Below are positions 52,985 to 64,000 of a DNA stretch of 64,000 nucleotides, in pieces (the stretch's first letter is position 1; the number at the start of each line of letters is the position of its first letter). Both the position numbers and the translations under genes were made by a program. Under the pieces are notes generated by a model that saw only the letters and a list, made by a program, of their open reading frames with translations, ran no database searches and had not been told where the DNA came from. The DNA comes from Coprinus comatus (taxonomy: Eukaryota; Basidiomycota; Agaricomycetes; Agaricales; Agaricaceae): assembly GCA_034638255.1 (NCBI GenBank), contig JAWPGT010000011.1:496001-560000 (forward strand), written 5' to 3'.

Positions 52985-54352
52985 GACCGAGGGACGGATT
53001 TGCAAATTCAAGAATTATTTTTTGTGGTTGTATTGAGTAGTCCACATGCATAACTTTGGGATCTAGGGACTGGAACGTAAGAAGCTTGTAGAGCATTCTC
53101 ACGATAGTTTACTGCCGCTTCACAGATATGAGTCGCTTGCAGAACGGAGCGGACAAGTTCGAAGGAAGGCCATATTGGTCCGTACCTGAGAAACTTGAAT
53201 CGAGATACTCGCTGACTTTAACTCAAAGTGTCTCATGTCCCATTCAAGGTTATCTGAGATCAATGATCTCCATGAAAGCCCGATTCAAAGTGTAATTGAA
53301 CCATAAAACGCAAACATCGAATCAGATGCTTATACATTACAGCGATGAATCAGATCTGTGACACAAGCCTCAACTGAAAACGTACCGATACCATATGGGA
53401 TTCTCCGCTGAGCTTTAAGTGCAACGGTGCCCACGGAACAACTTCTAGCCTAAAAAAATGCTTGCACAATGAAACTAAGTATACACTATGCTTCGCAGTG
53501 AAGATAAGTTTCGCGTGAGCTTTTTGTAGGTGGGAACTCGTGCGTGGCGGGAATGCTCAGCACCTCAGGGTCATCTATGCCCAACACTGATATGTTCACG
53601 GAGCCTTCCAGGCAGAAAGTAATTAGCGATCGGATTCCACCAAGACACGATATTTAAGATGAGATGTCACACTCGGAATATTCACCCCAGTACAAAAAGC
53701 GTAGCCAGCAACCGGAAGCCGTAGTATCTTAGGTAACACCGTGTGATATTCCGTTGCTGTCTTTTGTTCAGTTTAGAGGTGGACCAGGCTTAACATTCAA
53801 TCCAGGCGCCAGTGTCACTTTCATTTTCGTCGAACTCGTGCGACATGATATACCGAGTGCACCTGAAGATTTTGATGTGTTGAGGTTGTTTTGATACCTG
53901 ATCACCGAAGTCGGGGGGAAATACATGCTTTATGTGTACCTTGGGTTTCGGCGGAAGAATGATGCGGATTTCCGGTAAGTAATCCCACCATTTTCCTCAG
54001 CAACGTGAATCATCAAAGATCAGCGTAGCAACCACAACATACAGCTCATTATGTATGCCAATGTACTCGACTGTGTCCAACACAGGTCCAAAATAGAATG
54101 CCAATTTTTCTAGCGTATTGCAACTGGACAAATGATGGTGATAATTTTTCGGTGAAATTCTGAGTCATGGTAGCATTCAGGCAAGGATGTGTAGGGGTAA
54201 ACAAGTCTAGGAAAAGACAGTTGGTGAAATGTCTGGGAATCTCCATTGGATTTGAGGGTAAAGGTAAAATGAACAATCCCGTCTGATCGGCTATGACCGT
54301 TTTCGCGGTGTGTTTCCTGAGATAGGGTTCGAGTTCGGCGAGGTCTAGCACA
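52985..54352 (-). CDS. unrecognised multi-exon protein
   Basis: Exon-like segments with plausible splice sites follow each other on the minus strand: DLAELEPYLRKHTAKTVIAD and onward to CLFLDL (from ~54337), then after a 43-nt intron ISPKNYHHHLSSCNTLEKLAFYFGPVLDTVEYIG and IHNELYVVVATLIFDD, EIRIILPPKPKVHIKHVFPPDFGDQ, SALGISCRTSSTKMKVTLAPGLNVKPGPP, KILRLPVAGYAFCTG, SVNISVLGIDDPEVLSIPATHE, LEVVPWAPLHLKLSGESHMVS, and YGPIWPSFELVRSVLQATH near 53180. No family is recognised. The start codon is not found; the first segment could instead splice from the preceding DNAJC11 gene. Several phase joins between segments were not resolved, so this gene model is tentative. Confidence 0.35.
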
Positions 54353-54472
54353 TATAATGTTTATGTCAATAGACTCGCGTGAGTCGTGTTCTGTATCCGG
54401 TGGTGTGGAACAGTAGTGGTAATGATTCTTCTCAATTCACTGTCCATCAACTCGATGCTCTTTGAATGGAAT

Positions 54473-56757
54473 TCAATGACTCGCCCAATCAAAACGAGAG
54501 TGCAACTCACCAGCCAATGGGAGGACGGTCGGGAGAGAATCTGGAATTTCGGCATAATGCATCTGTTCACAGAAAAGATAGCGAACACGAAGTGCCTTAG
54601 GAAGGAATGGCGCAGGATCATAGAAGCCTTGTAGACTCAACTACGAAAAGACATTAACAAGTTTCAAAAGTATATATAGACGGCTCACTCACCTTCGCAT
54701 CCTCTCCGCTAGGAATGTATAGCTGCGAGTGGCGAACAAGTGCTTGGATGGGCACCGTTACATCTAACGTAATTTCTGGTATAGCATCTTCCTTTTCAAT
54801 GGATCCATAAGTGGCCTCTAGGATAACCAAACCTTTGATTTGAAGCTTCAATCAGATAGAAATATGAAATACGAGTTAAACTCACCCTGTTTTCCCTTTT
54901 CGTTCTGAGTGTATTTACGCGCTAGGTCCTTTAACAAACCCTCTACCACGGTTCTTTCCCTGCGTTCTTCGGAATCCTCTAGAGACTTGCGGGCAGAACG
55001 TAGGTGTCTGAAAATCCAATTAGTCAACCTGTCATGTATCGTTCCGATGGTAAACGTATTCACGCTAGTCGTTTGGCCCTGCGTCGTGGAAGAATGAAAA
55101 ATCGATATAATAGAACCACAGCCGCAGCAGGTAACACAGTTGTACCTAACGCCAAGCGAGGATTGTACTGTGTGGATAGAACAATAGGTAGTGATAATCG
55201 CTGTTCAGAACGAACCAACCTATTCCGTACTACGATAAGCAGGGTGCATCAAAACAAATATTTGACAGATAGAAGCGCACTCGAGTATAAAGACGATACC
55301 AGTAGCACCCAGTGTTGTTGAGACATTGACCTCCGCAGCCTGTGAAGGGATTGACCAGTTGCCAGAAAAGATCCCATGTAAACCGGTGAGTCCCAACGTA
55401 ATACCAGTTTTTATGCTTGCTCCTAGTTCCACCAGATTGGCACCAATTTCGCCAACAAGTTTGAGGTCGTTCGCTTCTAAGTTGAGTCCGTAGGTGGAGA
55501 AAAAGATGCCGGTTTCGAGGCCAGAAAGGGAACCAGTGGAGCCTTCTCCGTCACCACTTCTAGAATTTTGGGGTCTCAAACCGAATGGGGTGGGGGAGGT
55601 CAAACGAAGTTTGACATGTGGCTGTGACCCAATATGAAGGTCGAGTGATCCTTGTGTATTTTTCTGTCGGAATAGTTTTCTACCAAATCCAATGTTGAGA
55701 GCAGGAGTAACAGTCAACGGGGCACCTGGAGTGCAAATACACTTTACGATTAAGGAATTAACCCCATCCTGATATGTTGTTTCAACGGTTGTAAGATAAG
55801 GGAATGCAAAGTGTACAGTGGCCTGGAGGTCCAAAAATGAGATCATCAGTTGTTCAGCTTTGCTGCGAGGCTCACGAGACTGGATATTCTTGGTGAAAAT
55901 GTATGTTGGATTGTGCCTGAGAAGTCCACTCGATGGAACCGGTGCTTGACTTCAGCACCTAGCATTAGGGTTGTTTTATCGGACAAACGCTTCTGTGTCA
56001 ATCATGAAATATGAGATAAGAATAATATTAGGTCAAGCTATGTACTTGCCTGAACGTCATGCCGCAAGGAATAGTTTGCAATCCCTACATCTCCCAACTT
56101 TTGTGACAGTGTATTATATTGCCCCCTTGATTGAAATAAGGGTGTAGCGTTTACTACGCAACTAAGGGTTCCTTTTGCAGGAAGGGATTCGCTCTGCCTC
56201 TTCCGACGTATTTGGCCTCGAACATTATTCAGTTCTTCTCGGACCTGTCATTCCTTTTGAGACACTGATACACCTTAATGGTAACGGAACCGACCTCTTC
56301 GATAGGCCTCATACGTAGCCCATCTGGCCATTTAATGGCCAAACCATCATCGCCTAGCCGGGGGTTTATGTCACCAAGCCGTTGGCGTACAAGGTCAATG
56401 AAACCGGTGACGCACCTAACTGATCATATACTTCACTTCACCAACATAAGTTTACTTTCCAGCTATGTAGACAACAACATACCGCAAAAATGGATCAGAT
56501 AAAACTAACAAAATGAATTAGACTAATCATGAGTCCAGTTTAATGAATATGAACGTACCCTGGTACGCCTTCTGGATCTTCAGGAAATTATTCGTGGCGA
56601 CTTCTTTTGCTTTTTCGTCGTGTTGTTTGTCTGGATGAAAGACGAGAGAGAGACTTCGGTATCGTTCGTGAACTTCACTTTGCGTAGCACCCTTGCTCAA
56701 GTTCAAGATATTACTAAATATGCCAAGGTTAAAGCAACTACCTAGCGCATAGTAGAC
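54473..56757 (-). CDS. DNAJC11-type J-domain protein, 5' end unresolved
   Basis: J-domain cochaperone; metazoan DNAJC11 associates with the mitochondrial MICOS/MIB complexes. The J domain reads NLSKGATQSEVHERYRSLSL, then VFHPDKQHDEKAKEVATNNFLKIQKAYQ, with the HPD motif that activates Hsp70. Middle exons: TGFIDLVRQRLG, ELNNVRGQIRRKRQSESLPAKGTLSCVV, and the beta-rich region GVNSLIVKCICTPGAPLTVT, GSLDLHIGSQPHVKLRLTSP and onward. The C-terminal DUF3395 region has SEERRERTVVEGLLKDLARKYTQNEKGKQG, GLVILEATYG, ITLDVTVPIQALVRHSQLYIPSG and LQGFYDPAPFLPKALRVRYLF. The stop at 54473-54475 is reached by reading through PTVLPLAGELHSRFDWASH. The first exon with its ATG was not fixed; the VYYAL block is near 56743-56757. 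Confidence 0.75.
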
Positions 56758-57097
56758 AGTTCTCCACTGACTATAAATGACCTTCTATGTTTTGTTCCAT
56801 GACCTCTCTCTGGAGACTCATCTCTGACTATACATATAGTCCAGAAATGCGTGAAATGAAAAGTGATGTAGCAGAGGGCGACGTGTCAATATGGAAAATC
56901 GAATTTGGATCCATAAACAGGGGTACCAACCAACTTGGTTGGACACGTGACCTTGGGCTGGAGTTTGCAGGTCAGTTGCAGGGCATGATGAGACTTATAA
57001 ATTATGCATCCTCTTCCTGAAGTATGACATTAAGAGAGAGAGGGAGAGGGAGAGATCCAACAAAATAACTGTAGCATTTTCCCTAGACAAACATAGC

Positions 57098-59164
57098 TTA
57101 CACCTTCCACATATTCTCCGCCATGGTCCACACTTTCATAGATCCTGTTCCCATGCTATATTACAAGACCTTGTGAGTATTAAATTACAGGTACTCCCAC
57201 ATAACGTACTTTGTCTTTGACACCTCTCCCAAGGTTACCCAGAGATTTTCGATCTTTGATCCCCGACGATCCTTTTGAATGCACCCACCCTTCCTGGGCT
57301 GTTTCGTTGTGTTAATTAACCCCTTACCACTTTTCGAAGGTTTCGAAAGTTGGCTAAATCTAGGTGGACTTTCACCGCCAACAATCAAAACCCATGCAAC
57401 CCTGTAAGTTTTTTTGATGTGTGAAAAAATATGTGAAACGTCTCCAGCAAAGTATATATGTCCAAGTTTAAGCTCGGAAGATTCGTCCGCTTCTTTCGCA
57501 TCGGAGGGTGTCTTCGTTTTTGGAAATGCCTGCCCAAAGTTTTCACTGAGGTTCTGCAACAAGAGCTCTTCCCCAGCGCCGGTTGAGATATCCTTGGAAA
57601 CATTTTCCGCAGTTACGAAATCGTATAAACCGGCTAACAAGCCTACAATAGATGCATGAGGGGGTGCTATGCAGAGAAAGAGACAACCATCAAACCTGAT
57701 TCAGGTCTCTTGACAAGTAGAAACCGGCGGATACTAGATATCGATGCTGGGCGCCATTCGATCACCTGCACAATATCAAGTTCCTCTCTTGGTTTTTTAC
57801 GGTCTACTTTCATTGGGAATGCAGTGACGTCAAAGTCTTGTAACGGCTCGCAGATTGTGCAGGCATCTTCAATATCTGGTACGGTCTACGAGGGTTCAAT
57901 ACAAAATGCGTATGCCATGGAAGGTACTCGACGTACTGGTTCGGTTTGATCATGAGTGAGGGCATGTGCCGAACACCATTTCCGAACAGGACACAAGTTG
58001 CAAGCAGGCTCGCGAACTTTACAAATAGTGCTGCCCAGTTCTATCAACGCTTGATTGACATCACCAGGGTGAGGTATTGCATCTTCGTCCTCGGCTATAT
58101 AGCGCAAATCACCATGATTTGGGTAAGTTGGAGTTACGACTTCAGAAAGTATAAGCATACCTTCCACTTGTACCATGGCTTTAGCAGCATCCCATAATAT
58201 ATCCAGAGTCGCTTTGGCTTTCGGTGAAGCACGTAGTGCCAGAAGTCGACTCAGTAATCGATTAACATTCCCATCAAGCTAAAAACGACATGATGATTTG
58301 ACCTCTCTTCAACAAACTGTCCGTTCTTACGACAGGAACATGCTCTCCGTAAGCAATAGAGCAAATGGCACCGGCACTATATCGCCCGATGCCTGGTATA
58401 TTGGCTTGCATTTCTTTCGCGTTATCGGGAAGCCTTCCACCGTACTCCTTCGCGGCCTTTTTGGCACCATCAAGGAGACGTCTAGCCCTGCTGTAATATC
58501 CAAGGCCTTTCCACAATGTGTTGACTTCTTCCACGTCAGCCTCAGCCTGTATAAATGAATCAGAAGTCACTCCTAGAATCGCATGTTCTGATAGCTAACT
58601 AATGCTGCCAGGGTAGGGAATCTGAAACGAACCGAATCAGTTTCATGATTTCCACCACACAACACGCCTGCGAGGGAAACCTACTTTTCCATCCAACGAT
58701 TGTAATAGGGTATTACCGTGGTAACTTGGGTTTGTTGTAGCATAACTTCAGATACCCACACCTATCCTCAACCCGTGAGATCTGTTGTCTTTCACCAGCG
58801 GCGGAGGAAACAATACCTCATAAGCCCGTTGAGCGCGTTCTTCCGCACCTTGGGAAGGATCAAATGGTTTGCGCCATGGCATTCCCCTTGAATCGTGTAC
58901 GGTATAATACCATTCCAGCAATGCGGTGCGTCGGAGGACAACATTTGTGATTATATGTCTAGATCTGGGGTGCATATTGTTATTTTCGACGTCCAGGTGC
59001 TCCTGATTCGAGTTAACGGTCTTGATTCGCTTAGAGTTGGGTTTTTTTTTGGTCAGTCTCTTGAGCTTCTTAGGTGCGTTCTCATACTCAGAGTCAAAAT
59101 AGGGAGATGATAAGACGTTTCCCTCCTCGCTATCTTCTGATAAATATGCACGGCGTTTGCCCAT
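57098..59164 (-). CDS. A/G-specific adenine DNA glycosylase (MutY/MYH)
   Basis: Removes adenine mispaired with 8-oxoguanine, in nucleus and/or mitochondria. N-terminal tail MGKRRAYLSEDSEEG with a Lys/Arg-rich nuclear-type signal (KKLKRLTKKKPNSKRIK). Catalytic Glu region VWVSEVMLQQTQV, with DSRGMPWRKPFDP before it; helix-hairpin-helix IPGIGRYSAGAI; catalytic Asp in LDGNVNRLLSR. The iron-sulphur loop CKVREPACNLCPVRKWC has the C-X6-C-X2-C-X5-C spacing. A C-terminal NUDIX-like domain follows (FLLVKRPESG, LLAGLYDFV, HIFSHIKKTYRVAWV with the expected FSH). The last exon ends MGTGSMKVWTMAENMWKV with the stop at 57098-57100. All catalytic residues are present. Confidence 0.93.
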
Positions 59165-62100
59165 TTAGTATATCCCTTTGCGGTAGTGGAAGGTGGTTAG
59201 AGCAAGCGGAGGAGACGTGATGTATACGATCCTTGACGCGCCTTGATTAAAATTACGCGCCTCTGTGTCACGTGCTCAGTCATGTTACTATTCTCTGAAC
59301 AACCCTCCTTTGATGATGAGATAACCCTTGTAAAGCAACTGGTAAGTAATAACCTAGTTGTCAGCCTATAAGTCATGGCGTTGATATTCTGGCATTGTAG
59401 CACCTTCTTCTTTTTTCTTCTCATGGTTTCGCTCCAAGAACTAAGCGAGGCGGCGACCTGCTCGGCTCGTTTTAAATGAATCAAAATAAAATGCACCCTT
59501 CTTCAACGGATCCTAATTTTGTCACCAAGACTCGACATAGGGGTGGGATTAGTCAGTTCTTTCCCATAGAATATTCTTTTCCCATTTTACTGAGAATATA
59601 GATTTGCTAAATCGGTATGGGAACACCATAAGAACTAAGTCAATAAAATCTTTGCGGCGGTGATCAGTGCACTTCAAGAGCAAAAAACAAGAATTTATCG
59701 CTTACAAACAGACATCATTGGAATATTACTTCAAAAATGCCTAGACTTCATTCACCAAAATAACCCTCATTTCTCCGCCCAAGAAGTCACTCCCTAAAGT
59801 GATCCTTTGCCTCATCTCTGGTGCCGATCAACTGCCACATAAGGACGGCAGAATCCAACTTTTAAGCGTTACATGTACGTAGGAAAATCTTTACCTTACT
59901 TCACATTTACTTGTATGAGTCTCTATCATTTAGGTATCAACTGTATGGCTACATCACGCAGCTGTCTAACCTGAAACCTTGCAGCAGCATTCTCTGAACA
60001 ACCATCACATTCTCATGAAGCAACCATGTGGTCCTAACATTGATACACGACAAAAGGTTCCAGTGGATGGCACAGCAACTTTTCCTGCCTCTAGGGAGCG
60101 GCGCTCTTCGGACTATTTGGTAATATAACTTGAAGATCAACTTAGGTTCGATTTCAAACACCATCCGACAAAAGCCCGGGCAAAAATTCAGGCAGAAGAG
60201 AAGAAACCCATCCGTGGATAATTCAAGAGTACTACTGAGCTTTGGAACTTGTGCGGACAAGATGAATTCCATCAGGCTAGCAAAGTTCTTGCTTCTTTTT
60301 GGAAGTTAAGACCGACGGACGGCCTTCATCGATCGTTTCTGAGCAAACATTTCCTAGAGAGATCCTCGGACTTTGCAATATCGCCGTCTAGTGAAAGGGC
60401 AACATCTTTCATAACGACAAAATATCTCCGAGTCACTAGCCCTGGTAGTCGTGCATTTCAATTTTATAAATGAAGCTGAGTACTAACGACATCACGGATT
60501 CCTTCTGATATCCCAAAGTAACAGCGACGCATAATTAAGACTTGGGAATCCCCGGGGCTCACTGAGAAAATCCTTGACAAGCTCATTGAACCAACTCGCC
60601 TGATGGTCCTCCGGATTCCGGATTTTGCACCTATCACGAACCGAATCCCAGGTTTCTTCCCATCCGAGTTCTTGGTTCTCTTTGGTTCTAGGTCACACCA
60701 ATCGAAACTACGTTGAGAAAATGAATGTCAACTCCACAATACCGAGTCTGTTAAAAAATATTAAGCCCCAATCTTCTCTTACCTCCGTTTGCGTATTATC
60801 TCGGATTTAAGCACATCTACTGAACCAGTGGCATATCCTGCCAAGGAAATCATGTCCCTGATAATGTCTATCAGTTTATTATAGTTGTGACTACACATGA
60901 GATAGAGAGCATTCTCAGGTCAATTTATTTCGGCGGTTGACCTGTGAGAGAGCTTGCTCGCCCGAATTAATAGATCTTCCCAGTGTGGCGTTACTGTAAG
61001 CCAATTTACAACAGAGCATACGCATAATCTCTACTCTTATTCCATAAACAAGTATAGGTATAGTAATAGTCGTTCTTTTTTCGATCGTGACTCCATTTAC
61101 TTACTTTACGAAAGCCCGGGAGATGGGTACAAACACTCAACTTTACCCTATGTCCAATTAGGAATGATAGTCGTGGTGATGAAGTTATTTGAAGCTTTGA
61201 ACCGGGAACAATTCCACACCAAAATTATCTCTCTTCCCGAGCCGATTCATCACCGAAATACGATAGCATCTAGCATCCCTTCTTTAAACGACAATTAACA
61301 TCACCAATTTCTCGGGGTGGTTCTTCAGAGTCGTCTCGGAAATTCCACGCAGATATGTTGTTGTTACTTTGACAGATTCTGAAACGGCAGTAACCGATAC
61401 TGTTATTACTATTAATTGATATTGTTCACATCGACTTCGTATATTATTATTAAAGCTTGAGACCTTAACCTTGACTCTCAGGTTCTTATTGAAAACTCTC
61501 AATTCAAGAGGGTGGCTTATTCTTAATTCATTGTATAAATACGTAAGTATCTATAACACTTCTAGGGCAAATACTACCATTCCCATTCAATTGTTCTATT
61601 CCAACATACACTTTACTCTACCAAAGCTAACGGCATTTATATAATTAATTATGATCCAAAATCCAAAATAACTGAATGAATACGGCCAGATATGTATACA
61701 TGGCCACCTTGGTAAAGTTACTATCCATGCCGAGATTGTGCCGGTGAAAGGGTAATATGCCCATGGGCTATGATCTCACAAATGACCATATTGATGATGC
61801 GCATTAACACAGAAAAGAAGGGGAGGGGGTGGGTACGTGAAAAGTATAAAATTATTTCACATCTCTCAAGCCGAGAATAGAAGGCACACTGGCAGATTGC
61901 GTGGGGTTGAGATTATACTACGTACTAGTAATAAGAAGTATTAGTTTATAGTAATGTACATACCATACCTATCTTCACAGTCTCTATTTGTTCTACTAAT
62001 ATGAGCTTCCGGTATTCCCTATAAGTATGGAAGTTCCTAATATAACTCCAGGTTGGTAAGTATGGTATGAGAATACATACTACCCAGTACGACCTCCCAT

Positions 62101-64000
62101 TGATCCTTTAGTTGAGTTTGTCATCCCGTGTCCACGCTGCAACATTGACATCTTGGGACAGAAGCCGGCGACCGGATGTATCTGAGTAACTAACCAGAAT
62201 AGAAAGAAAAATCCTTGGTATTATTACATATGGACTATCATCTGGACTCTACCACACGGATGTTATTCTACCACGGCTTGCTTCTGGATTTTTTTTGGTT
62301 GCTGTCTCGTGTTACGGAAAAGGTATATTAAGTTGACGTTGATGTTATGATATACTTAGCACGATGTGCTAAAGGAAGTCTTTATTTCCTCGGACACAGC
62401 CTCTTCGAGTCCTCCTTAGAACGTACAACTCAGAACAGTATCCAGCTGATCTGAAAATTTCATTTCACACTCTTTCCTTGTACGTATATATACGACTGGA
62501 CCTTATAACCGTTTATTTCCGTTAAAAACAAGCATACATAAACTTTATAATCTCTGTTCCAAATGGAGTAGCCACATACAGGTCAGTCAGTATCTGGTAC
62601 ACATGTCAAACATACGTTTGTCGAGGAAGTATGAATGCTTCTTTTTCGAAATCAATAACTAAATCCGGAACACCATGAGAGCTGAGGGACTTCATTGAAG
62701 GCCTCTTAGGAATCCAGCCTCCTCACATTTGATGTCACATTCCTAAAGCAGCTGCCCTCTTCAAAGAAGCATGATTTTTGGAAATGGGGTAGTAGTCTGT
62801 AGTAGTAGAAATGGAATTCACAAATTTAGAAGGCTTGAAAAAAAAAAAGAAGAAAAGAAAACTTCTTGTGGTATGTGTAAGTGATATGAGTGTACCATAA
62901 GTATGTGTAGTTTAAGTATTCGTATACTTCCCGAGAAAGTTGGCTACAAAGGCGGACCGTGTTTTTCTTAAACGACTCAAGGCTAACCCACATGAGGCCT
63001 CTACTCTTCGGAGAACTGGAGACGGCAACGCACGTAGAGCAAGAAGATTTGTTTGATATGAAATGATATTAAATAAGATAGTCTTAACCTCTTTACCGTA
63101 ACGAAAAGTACCCTGGTCTGCTGTTCAACTTTTCATGCATTTGTGGTTGGATTACCTCGTTTATTGACAGAGTTTAGTTCTGAGCATGGTGATAATCGAT
63201 GATGGTTTTCTTAGAATTTAAAATTCGAAGATTACGGAACCTGCTTTGCAATTTTATCAAACCGATCTATGAAACCGCAAAATACATCAGATTGTTGCCT
63301 ATGTTTGTTCATGCAGAAGAGTGGATAAAATAAGTACCATTGAAGCACATAGAATTGCTTTGTGATAGGGGGGTAGTTCGGAGTGAAGAGTTCGCCTGGC
63401 AGGACTAGAAGCTCTAGTTATGTACAATACTTATATGAGGAGTGTGAATATAACTTAATGATATTAAAGACTAAAACTATAAGCGAGAAGTTAAAATAAA
63501 AAGGGGAATACCACTTCAGCATTAGAAGGGTGAAAATCTTTGAGGGGTCTACCCTTGATTATGGAAATTCAATTGAGGAGGAAGTAAACGACAAGTAAAT
63601 GTCGTCATCATTTACTCATCATTGTAGTAACTGTTTGTCCAAATCTAGTCCATGGACATTATTTCGTGCCGTGAATAGTTTCTAGGCTTGCATACGATGA
63701 TCGATAAAAGCTTATGAGTTCATCACGATGCGAAATCCAAAAGTTAAATAAAAGGGTGGGCCTTGGCGAGCTCAATCTGTTCTCAGTCAATGTCGACAGG
63801 TGCTTAAAGCGAGATTTAGGTATACATTCGAGAGATAGAGATAGAATGATCCGAATTTCAGCCACCTAATCGACTACAGTTGCAGAACAGAAGACAAATA
63901 TTGAGAAACTGAATAAATATTGACACAATCAATATGTCTTCTTTTTCTCATCAACAGAGAGACCGCCAGGTCCCATATTGACGAGGAGGATAAGGCCACC
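59165..64000. other. 4.8-kb stretch without recognisable genes
   Basis: Open frames are short and motif-free (the longest, at 60954-61298 plus and 59949-60272 minus, look random). Sequence from about 60.9 kb onward is AT-rich with many stops in all frames. No tandem satellite, LTR match or RNA gene was seen. The MutY promoter lies at its left end. It could be relic transposon sequence or simply a long intergenic region. Confidence 0.4.

Noticed and set aside
57310..57325. TTAATTAACCCC, another telomere-like string
   Set aside because: It lies inside the MutY coding region (INTTKQP on the minus strand), so it is explained by coding sequence; it also shows that such strings can occur by chance.

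Overview
The window is nuclear DNA of a basidiomycete fungus. Almost every gene is cut by many short GT-AG introns, mostly 45-110 nt. One gene encodes a seven-segment membrane protein of the DUF6534 type, a family largely confined to Basidiomycota. The other orthologues (Sec5, Scs7, Rmd1, WOPR regulator, organellar IleRS) are ordinary fungal genes. I cannot place it below phylum. No telomere repeats, CRISPR, tRNA genes or prokaryote-like operons were seen.

Layout. 1-5 kb: 3' end of an unknown gene, an acidic protein with a weak pRiA4b ORF-3-like N-terminus, and a zinc-dependent polyol/alcohol dehydrogenase. 5-8.2 kb is gene-poor. 8.2-18.2 kb: DUF6534 membrane protein, a giant low-complexity ubiquitin protease with an apparent frameshift in its His box, a Bin3-type RNA methyltransferase, and a divergently transcribed prolyl-tRNA synthetase. 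18.2-31.7 kb: mitochondrial-type isoleucyl-tRNA synthetase, a second paralogous dehydrogenase and a histidine acid phosphatase, bounded on both sides by inverted 3' ends of the same LTR retrotransposon. 32.5-40 kb: GH16 glucanase-like protein, SGNH-fold protein, an acyl-CoA synthetase with its middle missing, and a cytochrome b5/fatty-acid 2-hydroxylase. 40.8-48.7 kb: exocyst subunit Sec5 and Rmd1-like DUF155 protein, converging on a spacer that may hold a structured RNA. 48.7-51.5 kb is gene-poor. 51.5-59.2 kb: WOPR transcription regulator, an unrecognised multi-exon gene, DNAJC11-type J protein and MutY glycosylase, all on the minus strand. 59.2-64 kb has no recognisable gene.

There is no evident gene cluster with one shared job; most genes are housekeeping. 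The items most worth a second look are an apparent AT-AC intron inside the damaged acyl-CoA synthetase, that gene's in-place loss of its central AMP-binding region, an LTR end that supplies the last codons of IleRS including a zinc-ligand-type cysteine, a CATG that can be a start codon on both strands between the Bin3 and ProRS genes, a 7-nt microexon in the GH16 gene, and a hairpin-rich spacer at 46.2-46.5 kb. Exon joins were worked out by hand from reading frame, splice dinucleotides and family motifs, so ends of multi-exon genes may be off by an exon.
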